Below, piece after piece: positions 32,458 through 42,918 of a stretch of DNA of 64,000 nt. Position numbers and translations under genes: made by a program. Numbering within the stretch: position 1 is the stretch's first letter; the number at the start of each line of letters is the position of its first letter. Below the pieces are notes generated by a model. The model saw only the letters and a program-made list of their open reading frames with translations, was not told the origin of the DNA and made no database searches. This DNA is from Canna indica. Its lineage: Eukaryota; Streptophyta; Magnoliopsida; Zingiberales; Cannaceae. The stretch spans positions 51,201,501 through 51,265,500 of the forward strand of contig CP136898.1 of the NCBI GenBank assembly GCA_034359265.1. Direction: 5' to 3'.

Positions 32458-33880
32458 ATGGAACTTTCTTGGTTCAATCAGCTCGAGTTTGCTAAAGTTA
32501 TAAAAGAAGGCCTACGAACTCTCGCTTCTGACTCTTCAAGAACCGGTGGGATTCTTTTTCGATGGATCAAAGCTTGGAAATCTCTCAGACGTACTATTTA
32601 GGATTGGGCTCTTCTGAAAAGGAAAAGCTACAACTTCGAGTGCAAGTTTTTGGAAAATAAAATCCTTACGCTAAGTATCAATCTTGAATCTGGTAATTCT
32701 AATTCTTCTGATACGACCTCTCTTAAAGCGGCCAAAGAGGGCCTCGAGAAACTTTATTCCTCAAAAGCTCAGTACTGGCGTCAAAGAGCTAAAAAGAGAT
32801 GGATCAAAGAAGGGGATCAAAACACAAGATACTTTCAACAATGTGCTTCCAACAAAAGAAGATTTAATTGGATCGGTTGTTTACATTTGGACCAAGGGCC
32901 CACATCAAATTAGGAGAAGATTGTGGACTGTTTTCGAGCACGCTATATCAATTTCCTGGGAGTGTCACACCCCCCGCTTCTTCAAATCAATTGGTATGAT
33001 ATTCTCCCTCCTCATCCTGATATAAGGGCTCTTGACACTCCCTTCTCTGCCTCAAAAGTTGATCAGGTGATAAAGTGTATGAAAAATCACAAGTCCCCTG
33101 GACCGGATGACATCCCTATGGAATTCTTCAAGGCCTTTTGGAAGGATCTTGGTCCTTCAGTCACCAAAATCCTTAATGATCTTATGTTGCAGCATGCGGA
33201 CCTTCAAAGAATCAATTCTGCATTCATTACTCTGATCCCTAAAAAAGAGGGTGCGAACACAATAAATGACTTTCGACCCATCAGTCTAGAAAATAGCATC
33301 GTCAAGATCTTCTCAAAACTTCTCGCCAACATACTAGCTATTCATATGAAATCCCTCATTGATAATAAGCAAGGAGCGTTCACCCAGGGTAGATCTACCT
33401 TAGACTGCTTTATGATAGTAGCTGAAACAATTGGTGCATGTAAAGTGTTGGATCAAGATTCTTGTCTCATTAAATTCGACTTCGCTAAAGCTTTTGACAG
33501 TATCGATTGGAGCTTCATTGAGCATATGCTTGCGGCCAGAGGCTTCTCTAATAGTTGGATTTCTTGGATTTCCTATCTTTTATTGTCTTCATTCTCATCA
33601 ATTCTGATTAACGGTAACCTCGGTATTTCTTTTGCTTATAAACGTGGCCGTCCCTCTACCCCCTACTCTTCAACTTGGTTGCGGACACACTTTCAAGATT
33701 GATCAATTCAATGGTACGGCGCGGCATTTTTCATGGTGTTCTTCTTAATTTTACTCCTAATGTCATTTCTCACATTCTATTTGCCGATGACTTGATCATG
33801 TTTTGCAAAGCCATTTCCCAATATTTTTCCAAGATTAGGCTTCTTTTCAAATGTTTCGAACTTGCCACTGCCTCTTGATC
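32458..33880 (+). pseudogene. LINE reverse transcriptase
   Basis: After a spacer with a basic WIKEGDQNTRYFQ motif (about 32800-32835), the frame from 32923 gives KSPGPDDIPMEFF, NDFRPISLENSIVKIFSKLL, QGAFTQGRSTLDC and LIKFDFAKAFDSIDW (first catalytic Asp). A frameshift near 33640 is followed by FNLVADTLSRLINSM and ISHILFADDLIMF (about 33765-33805), the catalytic FADD box. Catalytic residues are kept but the frame is broken. Confidence 0.85.
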
Positions 33881-34036
33881 AATGCAAGCAAGATCAAAGT
33901 TATTCACCTTGGTGGAAATGAACAAATGGCTAATAGCTTGGCAAATATTTTTGGTTGTTCGGCGGGCAACTTTCCAATTCAATATATAGAACTTCCGCTT
34001 AGAGGTGGCAAGCTCATAAAAGAAGACTAGTTTAAG

Positions 34037-35245
34037 TTGATCAATAAATTTGATACCTTACTGGCCTCCTGGCAGGGACTTAATCTTTCTAGAGCTGGTA
34101 GGCTGACTCTCATTAACAGCACCATGACTAGTCAGGCTTCCTACATGTTGTCCATCTTTGATGCTCCATGCTGGGTTATTAAGAAACTTGATCAAAGGAG
34201 ACGACGTTTCTTCTGGTGTGGCCCCTTGGATGCTGATTATAAGTAAGGGTAAATGTTTGGTTAATTGGCATTCCTTAGAGACAGATATTTCGGAGGGTGG
34301 ACTGGGGCTCCTTGATATTAAATTGCACAATAAATCTAGGTTGGGGAAATGACTTTGGAGACTTTGGAAGAACAATGATTTGTTATGGCTTGATCTCATC
34401 AAATCGCTCTACCCTTCCACACTGGGGTTTGCTTCGTTTGACAAACTCCCTCCATCTTACATCTGGAAGGGAATCTTATCCATGGTTGACATTTTCATGC
34501 TCTCTTCATCCCTAGTTGTTGGAAATGGTCGCCGTTTCAAATTTTGGAAGGATCGATGGATTGGTCCTACACCGCTTATGTCTCTATTTCCAACCTTGTT
34601 CGCTCATGCCTCAGCTCCTAATGTTCGTATTATTGACCTTAAGGAGTTTGATTCACAAGGCTTACCATCTGGGTGGAATATTCAGTTCGACAATTACATT
34701 TCATTTTCCTAAATCATCTGCTTATTGAATTTTATTAATCCCTTCCTCTCGGGCGCGGAGGAGGATGACTTCTCTTGGAAGTGGAATATCAATGGGGAAT
34801 TCACGATCAAATCACTTTTTGCCCTACTAAATTACCGTGGGATTGTCGACGAGAAATCTAAATTTCTGTGGCGAGCTACATGTCCAAGGAACATCTCCCT
34901 TACGAACTGGTTCGGCTTCAAAAATAGACTGAACACTAAAGATATATTGATTGCTAGAGGGCTCCAAGTGAACCCGTCTTGTGTCCTTTGTGGTTGTGCG
35001 TCGGAGGATCATCCTCATATCTTCACTTCATGCAGCTTTTCCTTGCTTGGATGGAGAAAGATGCTTAGCTTATCTCATCTAACTCACTTTCCGTTAAATT
35101 ACACCCTTTGGTCTGATAGTTGTCATGATAGCAAAGGCTCCAAAATAATCAAATTTCGTGCGATTATGATTTGGAGGTGGAAGGTTTGGGAGGAATGCAA
35201 TTCACGTTGTTTTGAGGAAATCGAAAACAATGTTCTCGAAACAAC
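34037..35245 (+). pseudogene. LINE thumb and zinc-binding domain
   Basis: Frames give LLASWQGLNLSRAGRLTLIN, RRRRFFWCG, KFWKDRWIG, and then the zinc-binding region WRATCPRNISLTNWFGFKNR with PSCVLCGCASEDHPHIFTSC (about 34868-35035). It ends IWRWKVWEECNSRCFEEI at about 35225, just before the junction with the gypsy gag. Confidence 0.8.
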
Positions 35246-35249
35246 GTTC

Positions 35250-36130
35250 ACTTCTCCATCCAGGTGGAAGGGGCACCCACGTATGCAGACTTCGTCAAAC
35301 TGAGGCAAACAGAGTTCACTGGGATAGATCGATAGGTGGAGGTCACTGTGTTCCTTAGCGACTGCTATGAGCTATGCGCAGAGCTCGGGTGTTCATATGA
35401 GGCGACAACTCGTATGATAGGGCTACAGTTGAGAGGACCGGCCAAGGAGTGGCTTCATACCTGGAGGGGTCGCAGAGCGACAGACGCGCCACCCTCTACC
35501 TGGGAAAAGTTGAAGGATGCTATGGTGGAGCGATATTTGCTGATGAGCGCCCACGATTAGTGGGCAATAGAGTTCGAGCTGCTGCGTCAGACGGGTAGCA
35601 TGATAGTGTCGGGCTACGAGATGGAGTTCACCTGGCTCTCGAAGTACCACCCTACTACATTGGTGGCTACTGAGATTGCTAGGATCAAGAGGTTCGTCGA
35701 GGGGCTGAGGGCTCAGATCAACAGACTTATTCATTACATCGAGGACACTACATTTTATTGGGTAGTGGATGAGGCACTCCGGAAGGAGGCTTTGGTGCCG
35801 TTCGAGAGGTATGACGCCCCCCCTCTCAAAGAAAAAGTTCCGGCCCTAACACTTTGGGGGTCGGCCGACTCACTCTGAGGGGACCGCCGCAAAGGAAAAT
35901 CATCAGTCTGGCAAGGGACACAACAGTTCTAGGGGCCGCATGGGCCCTGGGCCGGGGGCGACTCAGCCGGCTACTTCAGTAGGTCCACTACAAAGGCCTG
36001 AGGTGCCGCTGTGCGGCAATTGTGGTAGAAGGCACCGGGGAGAGTACTATGGTCGTAACATCACGTGTTTCAGGTGTGGACAGGCCAGGCATATCTGGAG
36101 GGACTATTCGGACAGGGGCGGTCAGTAGCC
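35250..36130 (+). pseudogene. Gypsy gag, 5'-truncated
   Basis: The frame includes GLQLRGPAKEWLHTWRG and WEKLKDAMVERYLL, the retrotransposon gag core, then IARIKRFVEGLRAQINRLI. The zinc knuckle near 36068-36100 reads CFRCGQARHIWRDY, with Tyr in place of the last Cys. TAG stops, for example at 35558-35560, break it. Confidence 0.8.
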
Positions 36131-37436
36131 TGAGCAGTCCAGAGGAAATGCGCCAATGTCGATGGGTTTTGTGGGTCAAAGGAGTCAAACGCAGGGCAGA
36201 GGACAACAGACTAGTGGTTTAGAGATACCTCCGCTGTGTTGATGGCTGAGTTAACATTTTTGTCTCTACTAGAACTTGATGTAATTTTGGGCATGGATTG
36301 GCTAGCAGACCATTTTGCGTCATTGGATTGCAGGGATAAAACTGTTACCTTTAGTAAGCCCAGGTTGCCTCAGTTTATCTTCTAAGGAGAAGGAAAAGGA
36401 GACCATATGGGGGTCATTTCAGCCCTGAAGGCCCGCTAATTGCTTCTAGGCAATTGTTAATCCTTCTTGGTCTTCGTATATGTGGCAGAGGAGGACAGAG
36501 GTACGATAGAGAATGTTAGGGATACCCAGGTGGTTTGTGTGTTCCCCGACGTATTTCACGAGGAGTTGCTGAGTTTGTCGCCAGAGAGAGAAATAGAGTT
36601 TTGCATAGAATTGCAACCCAGGGTGAAGCCGATTTCCATTCCACCATATCGGATGGCACCAGCAGAGCTTAGAGAATTGAAGGCACAATTGCAGGAGCTG
36701 CTCGACTTGGGTTTTATTTGCCCGAGCGTTTCTCTATGGGATGCTCTGGTGCTCTTTCTGAAGAAGGGTAGGTCCATGTGCATGTGCATTGATTACCGGC
36801 AGCTTAATAAGGTGATAGTCAAGAATCGTTACTCGCTGCCTAGGATCGCTGACTCGTTTGATCAGCTTCAGGGGGCACAGTGGTTCTCCAAGATTGATCT
36901 GAGGTTTGGTTACCAGCAATTGAGGATCCAAGATTATGATGTGCCCAAGACCACTTTCAGGTCTAGGTATGGCCACTTTGAGTTCCTGGTCATGTCTTTT
37001 GGGCTGACGAATGCACCATCGACCTTCATGGATTTGATGAATCAAGTGTTTAAGAAGTACCTAGATAGATTTGTGATTGTTTTTATTGATGACATTTTGA
37101 TTTATTCTAGGAGCAGGGAAGAGCACTCTGAGCATTTGAGGTTGGTTTTGGCAACCCTCAGGGAGCATCGGCTGTATGCCATATTTTTCAAATGCGAGTT
37201 CTGGTTGGAGAGCGTGGGATTTCTAGGCCACGTGGTGTCGCGAGAGGGGTGAGAGTGGACCCCTCAAAGGTTGAGGCAGTTCAGAATTGGAGGCGGCCGA
37301 CCAACATGATGGAAATTCATAGCTTCTTAGGGTTGGCCAGCTACTACAGGAAGTTCGTGGAGAACTTTTCCAGAATCGTGGCACCATTGACTCGCCCGAC
37401 GCAGAAGAAGGTCAAGTTTATTTGGGATGACAAGTG
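36131..37436 (+). pseudogene. Gypsy protease remnant and reverse transcriptase
   Basis: Only the tail of the protease remains: LLELDVILGMDWLADHFASL at about 36266-36325; the active-site DSG segment is absent, so part was deleted. The reverse transcriptase frame (36467-37252) shows [36 protein letters not shown] (catalytic Asp), [19 protein letters not shown] and [12 protein letters not shown] (catalytic Asp pair, about 37075-37110). The usual KKDGS is shortened to KKGRS. A 1-bp loss near 37247 shifts the frame, after which FLGLASYYRKFVENFS and KFIWDDKC lead into the solo LTR. Confidence 0.9.
37432..37436. repeat. Target-site duplication of solo LTR (AAGTG)
   Basis: AAGTG directly before TGTTGGTG; repeated at 39079-39083 after CCAACA. 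Deleting the LTR and one copy restores the gypsy codons for DDKCEESFQKL. Confidence 0.95.
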
Positions 37437-39078
37437 TGTTGGTGAAATAGCCTACACTAGAGGGGGGTAGGTGAATAGTGTGTTCTCTAAATCTTTTTGC
37501 CTAAATTCAATTTTAATCGTTTCTTAGATTACTTAGGCAATTCACAAATCGAGTAGTAAGCGGAAGCAAAATATAAATGATAAGAAATAAGAAATGCAAG
37601 GTAAACAATGCTAACACAATTATTTATAGTGGTTCGGCCTTAATGCCTACTCCACTACCTAAGCACCCTGCTTAGGATTTCCAAACTAAATATACTAAAT
37701 TATGAGTAGCTTACAATTGACGACTTTACACCGAAAAGACCCTACACTCACCTCGAAGGCACTTCCACACCCGAAAGTATCCCGCCTTTCTACTGAGTGA
37801 GCTTTCCCACCTCAATTCTTAAGACCTACTCCTAATTTAGTTTACACAAGGGGCTTTACACCTTCTACACCAAAGTAATCACTTACACACAAGACCACAC
37901 ACTAGGTCTTTTTACAAACTCAAGTAAATTAAAGTAAAAACAAATCAAAAACAAATCTATTACAAGAAGGAGGTGAAGAGAACTTATCACAATGAAAGCA
38001 CCTCTTCTTCTTGAGCCCAGCACCCTTGATGAGCCCTCCAATGAAGAACACTTGAAGATGAGGGATCAAGAGCAAGGTTTGAAGGATTTGATCAATGAGA
38101 AGCTTAGAGGATGCTAAAGATCACTTTTTGAGGTTTATGGGCATCATGAAAGGCTTGGAAGTGAGTTTGGAGTGGGTATTTATAACCCCCAAAACACCAA
38201 GGCTCGTCAACGGGCGTTTTTCTATCCGTTGGCGATGCTCGGTCAATCGTCGGTCGACCGACCGAGCGACCGAAGGCCTACTGCCCATTTCAGGCATCAT
38301 TCGGTCGACCGGTCGGTCGACCGAAATGCCTTCTTCGTTTGCCGGTCAACCAGTCGGTCGACCGAACCTGGGCAGGGTAGACTGCTTGGTTAGGCTGATT
38401 TTTCTGCTTCTTTGCTCATTTCTAGGTTCGGTCTTTGCTAAGTCCGCTTATATAACATTTACTAACTTCAAGTTAATAACTTTAAAACATAAATATTATA
38501 TAATGATTACCTCCCATTTAGGTTCAATAAAAATATCTAAAAAATCAAAATACTTAAAAATCAAAATCTAACTTTTGGGATCTAGTATAAATTTTCGAAA
38601 ATTAGAACTTTTATAATCTTCCGGGTCAAATATGGGTAGGCTAAAGGCTTTCAAAAAATTCTTAAAAATATATCATTATCTAGTTTTTATCTAAGGAACA
38701 ATTATCGGGACTTTTGGTGCCAAAAAAATGTCTAGGTTATATAGCCCTCCAAGGAGCTCCCTAGGCTTATTGAATTTCAGGGCAGTTTCTGGGTTTTCAT
38801 GTTTTGGGGTTCGGGTTTAGCTTTAGGGTTCTTTGCATCACAAAAGAGGATTACAACACATGCTAGACACCCTAAACCTAAACTCTATCTTCTCGAAGAA
38901 ATCCAAGCGTCGACGACTGTCCTTGTCGATTTCTCCGATTTATCTAATTTTTTCGATCGGGGACAACGTGCACTAACCGACTTAGAACCTGAAAGTATTT
39001 CTCAATTAAACATTAGTTCCATGTTTGTTATCATCAAAATCGAGATTAAGACCAAGGTTGAAAACCTTAAGCCAACAA
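37437..39078 (-). mobile_element. Solo LTR of the gag-only Copia family
   Basis: A 1,642-bp LTR with ends TGTTGG and CCAACA and perfect AAGTG duplications, with no internal region or primer site. It keeps the GTGGTTCGGCC segment (about 37630-37640), minus-strand TATA box (38177-38185) and a palindromic cluster (38235-38370). It arose by recombination between the two LTRs of an element inserted in the gypsy pol. Orientation is inferred from the TATA box. Confidence 0.95.
38235..38370. repeat. Palindromic U3 cluster, solo LTR
   Basis: Includes CGGTCGACCGACCGAGCGAC, CGGTCGACCGGTCGGTCGAC and CAGTCGGTCGACCGAA, upstream of the TATA box in the direction of transcription. Confidence 0.85.
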
Positions 39079-39540
39079 AGTGCGAGGAGAGCTTTCAGAA
39101 GCTCAATGACTGTTTGACGTCGGCGCCTATCTTGGCAGTACCATCAGGCTCGGGGGGGGGGGGGGGGGGGGGGGGTTGTGCTGTACTGCAATGCCTCTCG
39201 GGTCGGCTTAGGCTGCGTCCTGATGCCTCTCGCAGGGTGACAAGGTGATAGCTTATGCCTCTCGCCAGTTGAAGGTTCATGAGAAGAACTATCCCACCCA
39301 TGACTTAGAGTTGGCGACTGTAGTTTTTGCTTTGAAGTTGTGATGCCATTACCTCTATGGTGAGGCTTGTGAGATATATACTGATCACAAGAGCCTCCAA
39401 TACTTACTGACCCAAAAGGAACTGAATTTGAGACAAAGGCGGTGGCTCGAGCTCCTGAAGGACTATGATTGCACCATTATATACCATTTTAGGAAGGCAA
39501 ATGTGATGACAGATGCCTTTAGCAGAAAATCCATGGGCAG
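39079..39540 (+). pseudogene. Gypsy RNase H
   Basis: Continues pol after the solo LTR: EESFQKLNDCLTSAPILAVP, then a 23-G run at 39153-39175, then [14 protein letters not shown] (39184-39225), [51 protein letters not shown] and VMTDAFSRK. In active enzymes the first motif is YCDAS; the codon at 39190-39192 is AAT (Asn), which removes the first catalytic Asp. The other three acidic positions (E in DLELA, D in YTDHK, D in MTDAF) remain. Confidence 0.85.
39153..39175. repeat. Poly(G) run of 23
   Basis: Uninterrupted Gs inside the RNase H coding region, where other elements have ordinary codons. It could be true slippage or a sequencing/assembly artefact. Confidence 0.9.
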
Positions 39541-40892
39541 TTTGGCATACATGGCAGTTGGGAGGAGATGGCTGGCTCATGACTTAACGGTGTTCTTAGA
39601 CGATGGGGCAGGTCTGACCGTGACTGACTCTGGGGTCCTGGTGGCGTACTTGCGAGTGCAGTCTACGCTGGTGGACATGCTGCAGATGGTGCAGGAGGAG
39701 GACGCTTTTTGTGCCTTGACTAAGGATCTGGTCAAAAGAGGCAACGCTGATAATGGTTATGGCATTGACTTCGAGGATGTCCCGAGGTTCAGGAATAGGA
39801 TAGTGGTACCTGACATGGTCGAGGTTTGCAGGCAGGTACTAGAGATAGGCCACTGTTCCATATACACGATGCACCCGAGGGCCACAAAGATGTACCGTGA
39901 CCTGAGGCAGAATTCATGGTGGAAAGGGATGAAAAGGGAGGTGGTAGAATTTGGGTCTAAGTGTCTGGTCTGTCAGCAGGTAAAGGCCGAACACTTAAAG
40001 CCTGCAGGGCTGCTTTAGAACTTAGAGGTACCTAAGTGGAAATGAGAGAAGATAACCATGGACTTTGTGACATGGTTACCGAGGTTTGGAAAGGGTAATG
40101 ACTCTATCTGGGTCGTGGTCGATCGTCTGACCAAGATGGAACATTTCATACCGATCAAGATGACCTTCCCAGCCGAGCAGTATGCTAGATTGTTTCTGGA
40201 CCGAATTGTGGCGTATCATGATATCCATTGTTATGATCATCTCAGATCGGGGTACCCAGTTCACAACGCGGTTTTGGCAGTCTTTTCAAGAGGCCTTGGG
40301 TACTCAGCTGCGGTTCAGCACCGCGTTTCACCCGCAGATCGATGGCCAGTCAAAGCGGACTATCCATGCATTCGAGGATATGCTGAGGGCTTGTGTGTTA
40401 GACCTAGAGGGCGGTTGGGAGAGACACTTAACCCTGATAACCCTGATTGAGTTTGCATATAATAACATCTTCCATAGTAGCATTGGGATGGCTCCTTTTG
40501 AGGCACTATATGGGCGGCGGTGCAGATCGCCCGTAGGGTGGTTTGAGGTAGGGGAATCCCTCATGGTGGGACTCGACTTAGTTGAGGAGGCGGTTGAGAA
40601 AGTGAAGCTTGTCAAAGAAAGATTGTTGGCAGTTTTGAGTCACCAAAAGATATATGCTGATGGGAAGGCCAAAGAGGTGGTGTTTGCTGAGGGGGACATG
40701 GTGTTTCTAAAGATTTCCCATATAAAAGAGGTGGTGTGGTTTGGAAAGAAAGGGAAACTGAGCCCTAGGTTCATTGGGCCGTTCCCTATTCTCAAACGGA
40801 GGGGCGCCGTGGCATATGAGTTGGTCCTACCCACTAGCATGGACATAGTTCACCCAATTTTCCATGTATCTATGCTAAAGAGATATATCTGA
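39541..40892 (+). pseudogene. Gypsy integrase
   Basis: The zinc-binding region reads [15 protein letters not shown] and [11 protein letters not shown] (about 39850-39990). The catalytic core has MDFVTWLPRFGKGNDSIWVV (first Asp, about 40060), a frame change near 40210, SDRGTQFTTRFWQSF (second Asp, about 40247) and DGQSKRTIHAFEDMLRA (40341-40391). The position 36 residues after the second Asp is Lys (AAG at 40353-40355) where the catalytic Glu of the D,D35E triad belongs. The C-terminal part continues FAYNNIFHSSIGMAPFEALY and PRFIGPFPILKR. Confidence 0.85.
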
Positions 40893-41100
40893 GATGAGTC
40901 CCATGTGATTGAACCTACTGTAGCTGAGATGGATACAACAGTCTCATATGAGGAGAGACCTGTAGAGGTGCTCGACCAGCAGATTAGGAAGCTAGGGTCT
41001 AAGGAAATTCCCTTGGCAAAGGTCAGGTGGGAGCACCATTCTGGCAAGAGGCTACTTGGGAGGTAGAGCGGGACATGAGGGAAGGTTACCCCTCTTTGTT
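40893..41100 (+). pseudogene. Chromodomain of gypsy integrase
   Basis: Reads SYEERPVEVLDQQIRKLGS and IPLAKVRWEHHSG, then after a 1-bp shift ATWEVERDMREGYPSLFEIL. The Y/W/W aromatic positions and layout are those of chromovirus chromodomains, which tether integration to marked chromatin. A TGA at 40891-40893 precedes it. Confidence 0.8.
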
Positions 41101-41149
41101 TGAGATTTTGGTAAGCCCTTCATCTTGCAAAATTCAAGGACGAATTTCC

Positions 41150-41165
41150 TTTAAGGGGGGATGAT
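41150..41165 (+). promoter_or_regulatory. Polypurine tract of gypsy element
   Basis: TTTAAGGGGGGATGAT immediately before the 3' LTR start TGTAATAC. Confidence 0.85.
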
Positions 41166-41589
41166 TGTAATACTCGAGAACTTATATATTTATTTTTGTT
41201 TAATTCAGTGAGCTGATTCAGGGGCGAGCTGAGTCAAGTCGCGAGACCACCACGACTAAAAGGTACAGTCGAGTACTTTTTAATTACATGGCTCTATATA
41301 TGTGTTTAGTTATGAGTTAATTGGATTTTAGAATCTTGTTGGGTTTGAATCGGGTTCGGTTGGGGCTCTGATTGGATGTGGGTAGAGATAGTTTATCGTG
41401 TTTAAGTGAGAGGGGCATTGAGGTAATAAATAAATAAATAAATAACCCCTCAAGCGGTACGGCTCAAGAGGAGCGGCACGCACAACAAGGGGGCAAGGAG
41501 ATAGAGAGAGGAAGAGGGGCGGCAGCCGAAGCTCGGGTACACCGTTGGAGATTGGAACCGCGTTGATCAATTTTCTTCTCGTCGAATTA

Positions 41590-41594
41590 GAGGT
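41590..41594. repeat. Target-site duplication of LTR element 2 (GAGGT)
   Basis: GAGGT before TGTTGGAG; second copy at 48539-48543 after CCAACA. Confidence 0.93.
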
Positions 41595-42918
41595 TGTTGG
41601 AGAAATGGCTACACTAGAGGGGGGGAGGGGTGAATAGTATGTTATCTAAATCTTTCGCCTAATTTTGGTTTTATACGTTTCTTAGATTACTTAGGCAAGT
41701 TACAATTTATCGACTAAATGCGGAAGCAATAATAAAATAATTAAGCACAAACAAAGATAACAATACTAACATAATGATTTATAGTGGTTCGGCCCAAATG
41801 CCTACTCCACTACCTAAGTACCCCACTTAGAATTTCCAAACTAAAATTTACTAGATTAATTTTGTTTCCCTTACAACGAGGACTTTGACCCGAAGAGTCT
41901 CGCTCTCAACCTAAGGCACTTCCACACCCGGAAGTCTCTGCCTTCTTATCGAGAGCACTCTTCCACCTCAACCTAAGGGACAACTCAACTAATCCTAGCA
42001 AACTACATTTACATAAGTGGCTTTACACATTCTACACCAAGGATACCAATCAATTACAAGACCTAACACTAGGTCTTCTTACAAGCTCAAGTAAATCAAT
42101 TCAAAATAAAATAGAAACACTTTAATCACAAGAAGAGAGTAAAGATGACTTATCATAATAAGAACACCTATTCTTCTTGAGCCTAGCACCCTTGATGAGT
42201 CCTCCAACGAAGAACACTTGAAGATGAGGGATCAAGAGCTAGGTTTGAAGATTTGATCATGAAAGGGCTTGTGAGATGCTTAGGATTACTCTTTGAGACT
42301 TCGAAGCATCAACAACAGGCTAGGAATGAGTTTGGGATGGGTATTTTATAACCCCCCAAACATCAAGGCTCGTCAATGAGCATTTTTTTTCCTGTTGGCG
42401 ATGCTTGGTCGCTTGCCGGCCGATCATCGATCGATCGTGGATCGACTGCCCAAGCGACTGCGGCATTTTGCCGCTTCTGGGTGAACTTCGGTCGACCGAA
42501 TTGGCTACTGCCAATTCTTCGCCACATTCAGTCGACCGACCAATCGATTGAATTGGCTACTGCCAATTCTTCACTATAATCGATCGAACGACCGGTCGAT
42601 CGAACCTAGGTTGAACTTGATTTTTTCAGTCTTCTTCTTGCGCGCTTCATTTTCGGGTTCTGGCCTTCAACGTGCGTCAACTTTGGAGAGATTTTCATGT
42701 GTTCTTTAGACTCATCCAAGATGCCTTTGGTGCACACGTCGAACTTCGAGAGATTTCCACGATGAACCCGAACGCGTCGATCAATGTCCTTCCGATTTTC
42801 TGATCATCGAGCGTTAACCGATATGGAACCTGAAAACATTTCTCAATGAAATATTAGTTTCATGTTTGTTATCATCAAAACCGAGATTAAGACCAAGGTA
42901 GAAAATCTTAGGCCAACA
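41595..42918 (-). repeat. 3' LTR of element 2
   Basis: 1,324 bp, TGTTGGAG to GGCCAACA, with TATA box at 42342-42351 and the longer version of the palindromic cluster (42405-42605). Confidence 0.92.
42405..42605. repeat. Palindromic U3 cluster, element 2 (3' LTR)
   Basis: Contains CGATCGATCG, CGGTCGACCG, CAGTCGACCGACCAATCGAT and GAACGACCGGTCGATCGAAC with a repeated GAATTGGCTACTGCCAATTC spacer, as in element 1. Confidence 0.85.

Larger units (their letters stand above)
30215..35245 (+). mobile_element. L1-type LINE, 5'-truncated and 3'-truncated
   Basis: Plus-strand non-LTR retrotransposon with, in order, the C-terminal half of ORF1 (30226-31347), an AP-type endonuclease (31703-32457), reverse transcriptase (about 32923-33880) and a zinc-binding domain (about 34840-35060). 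The 5' end lies head to head with the S15a promoter. The 3' end is cut off by the Ty3/gypsy element at about 35245. Multiple frameshifts and stops; the endonuclease has lost its catalytic Asp. Confidence 0.9.

Noticed and set aside
35336..35560. Possible host gene start at 35336
   Set aside because: It is the gag core of the gypsy element (GPAKEWL motif), contiguous with the zinc knuckle and pol.
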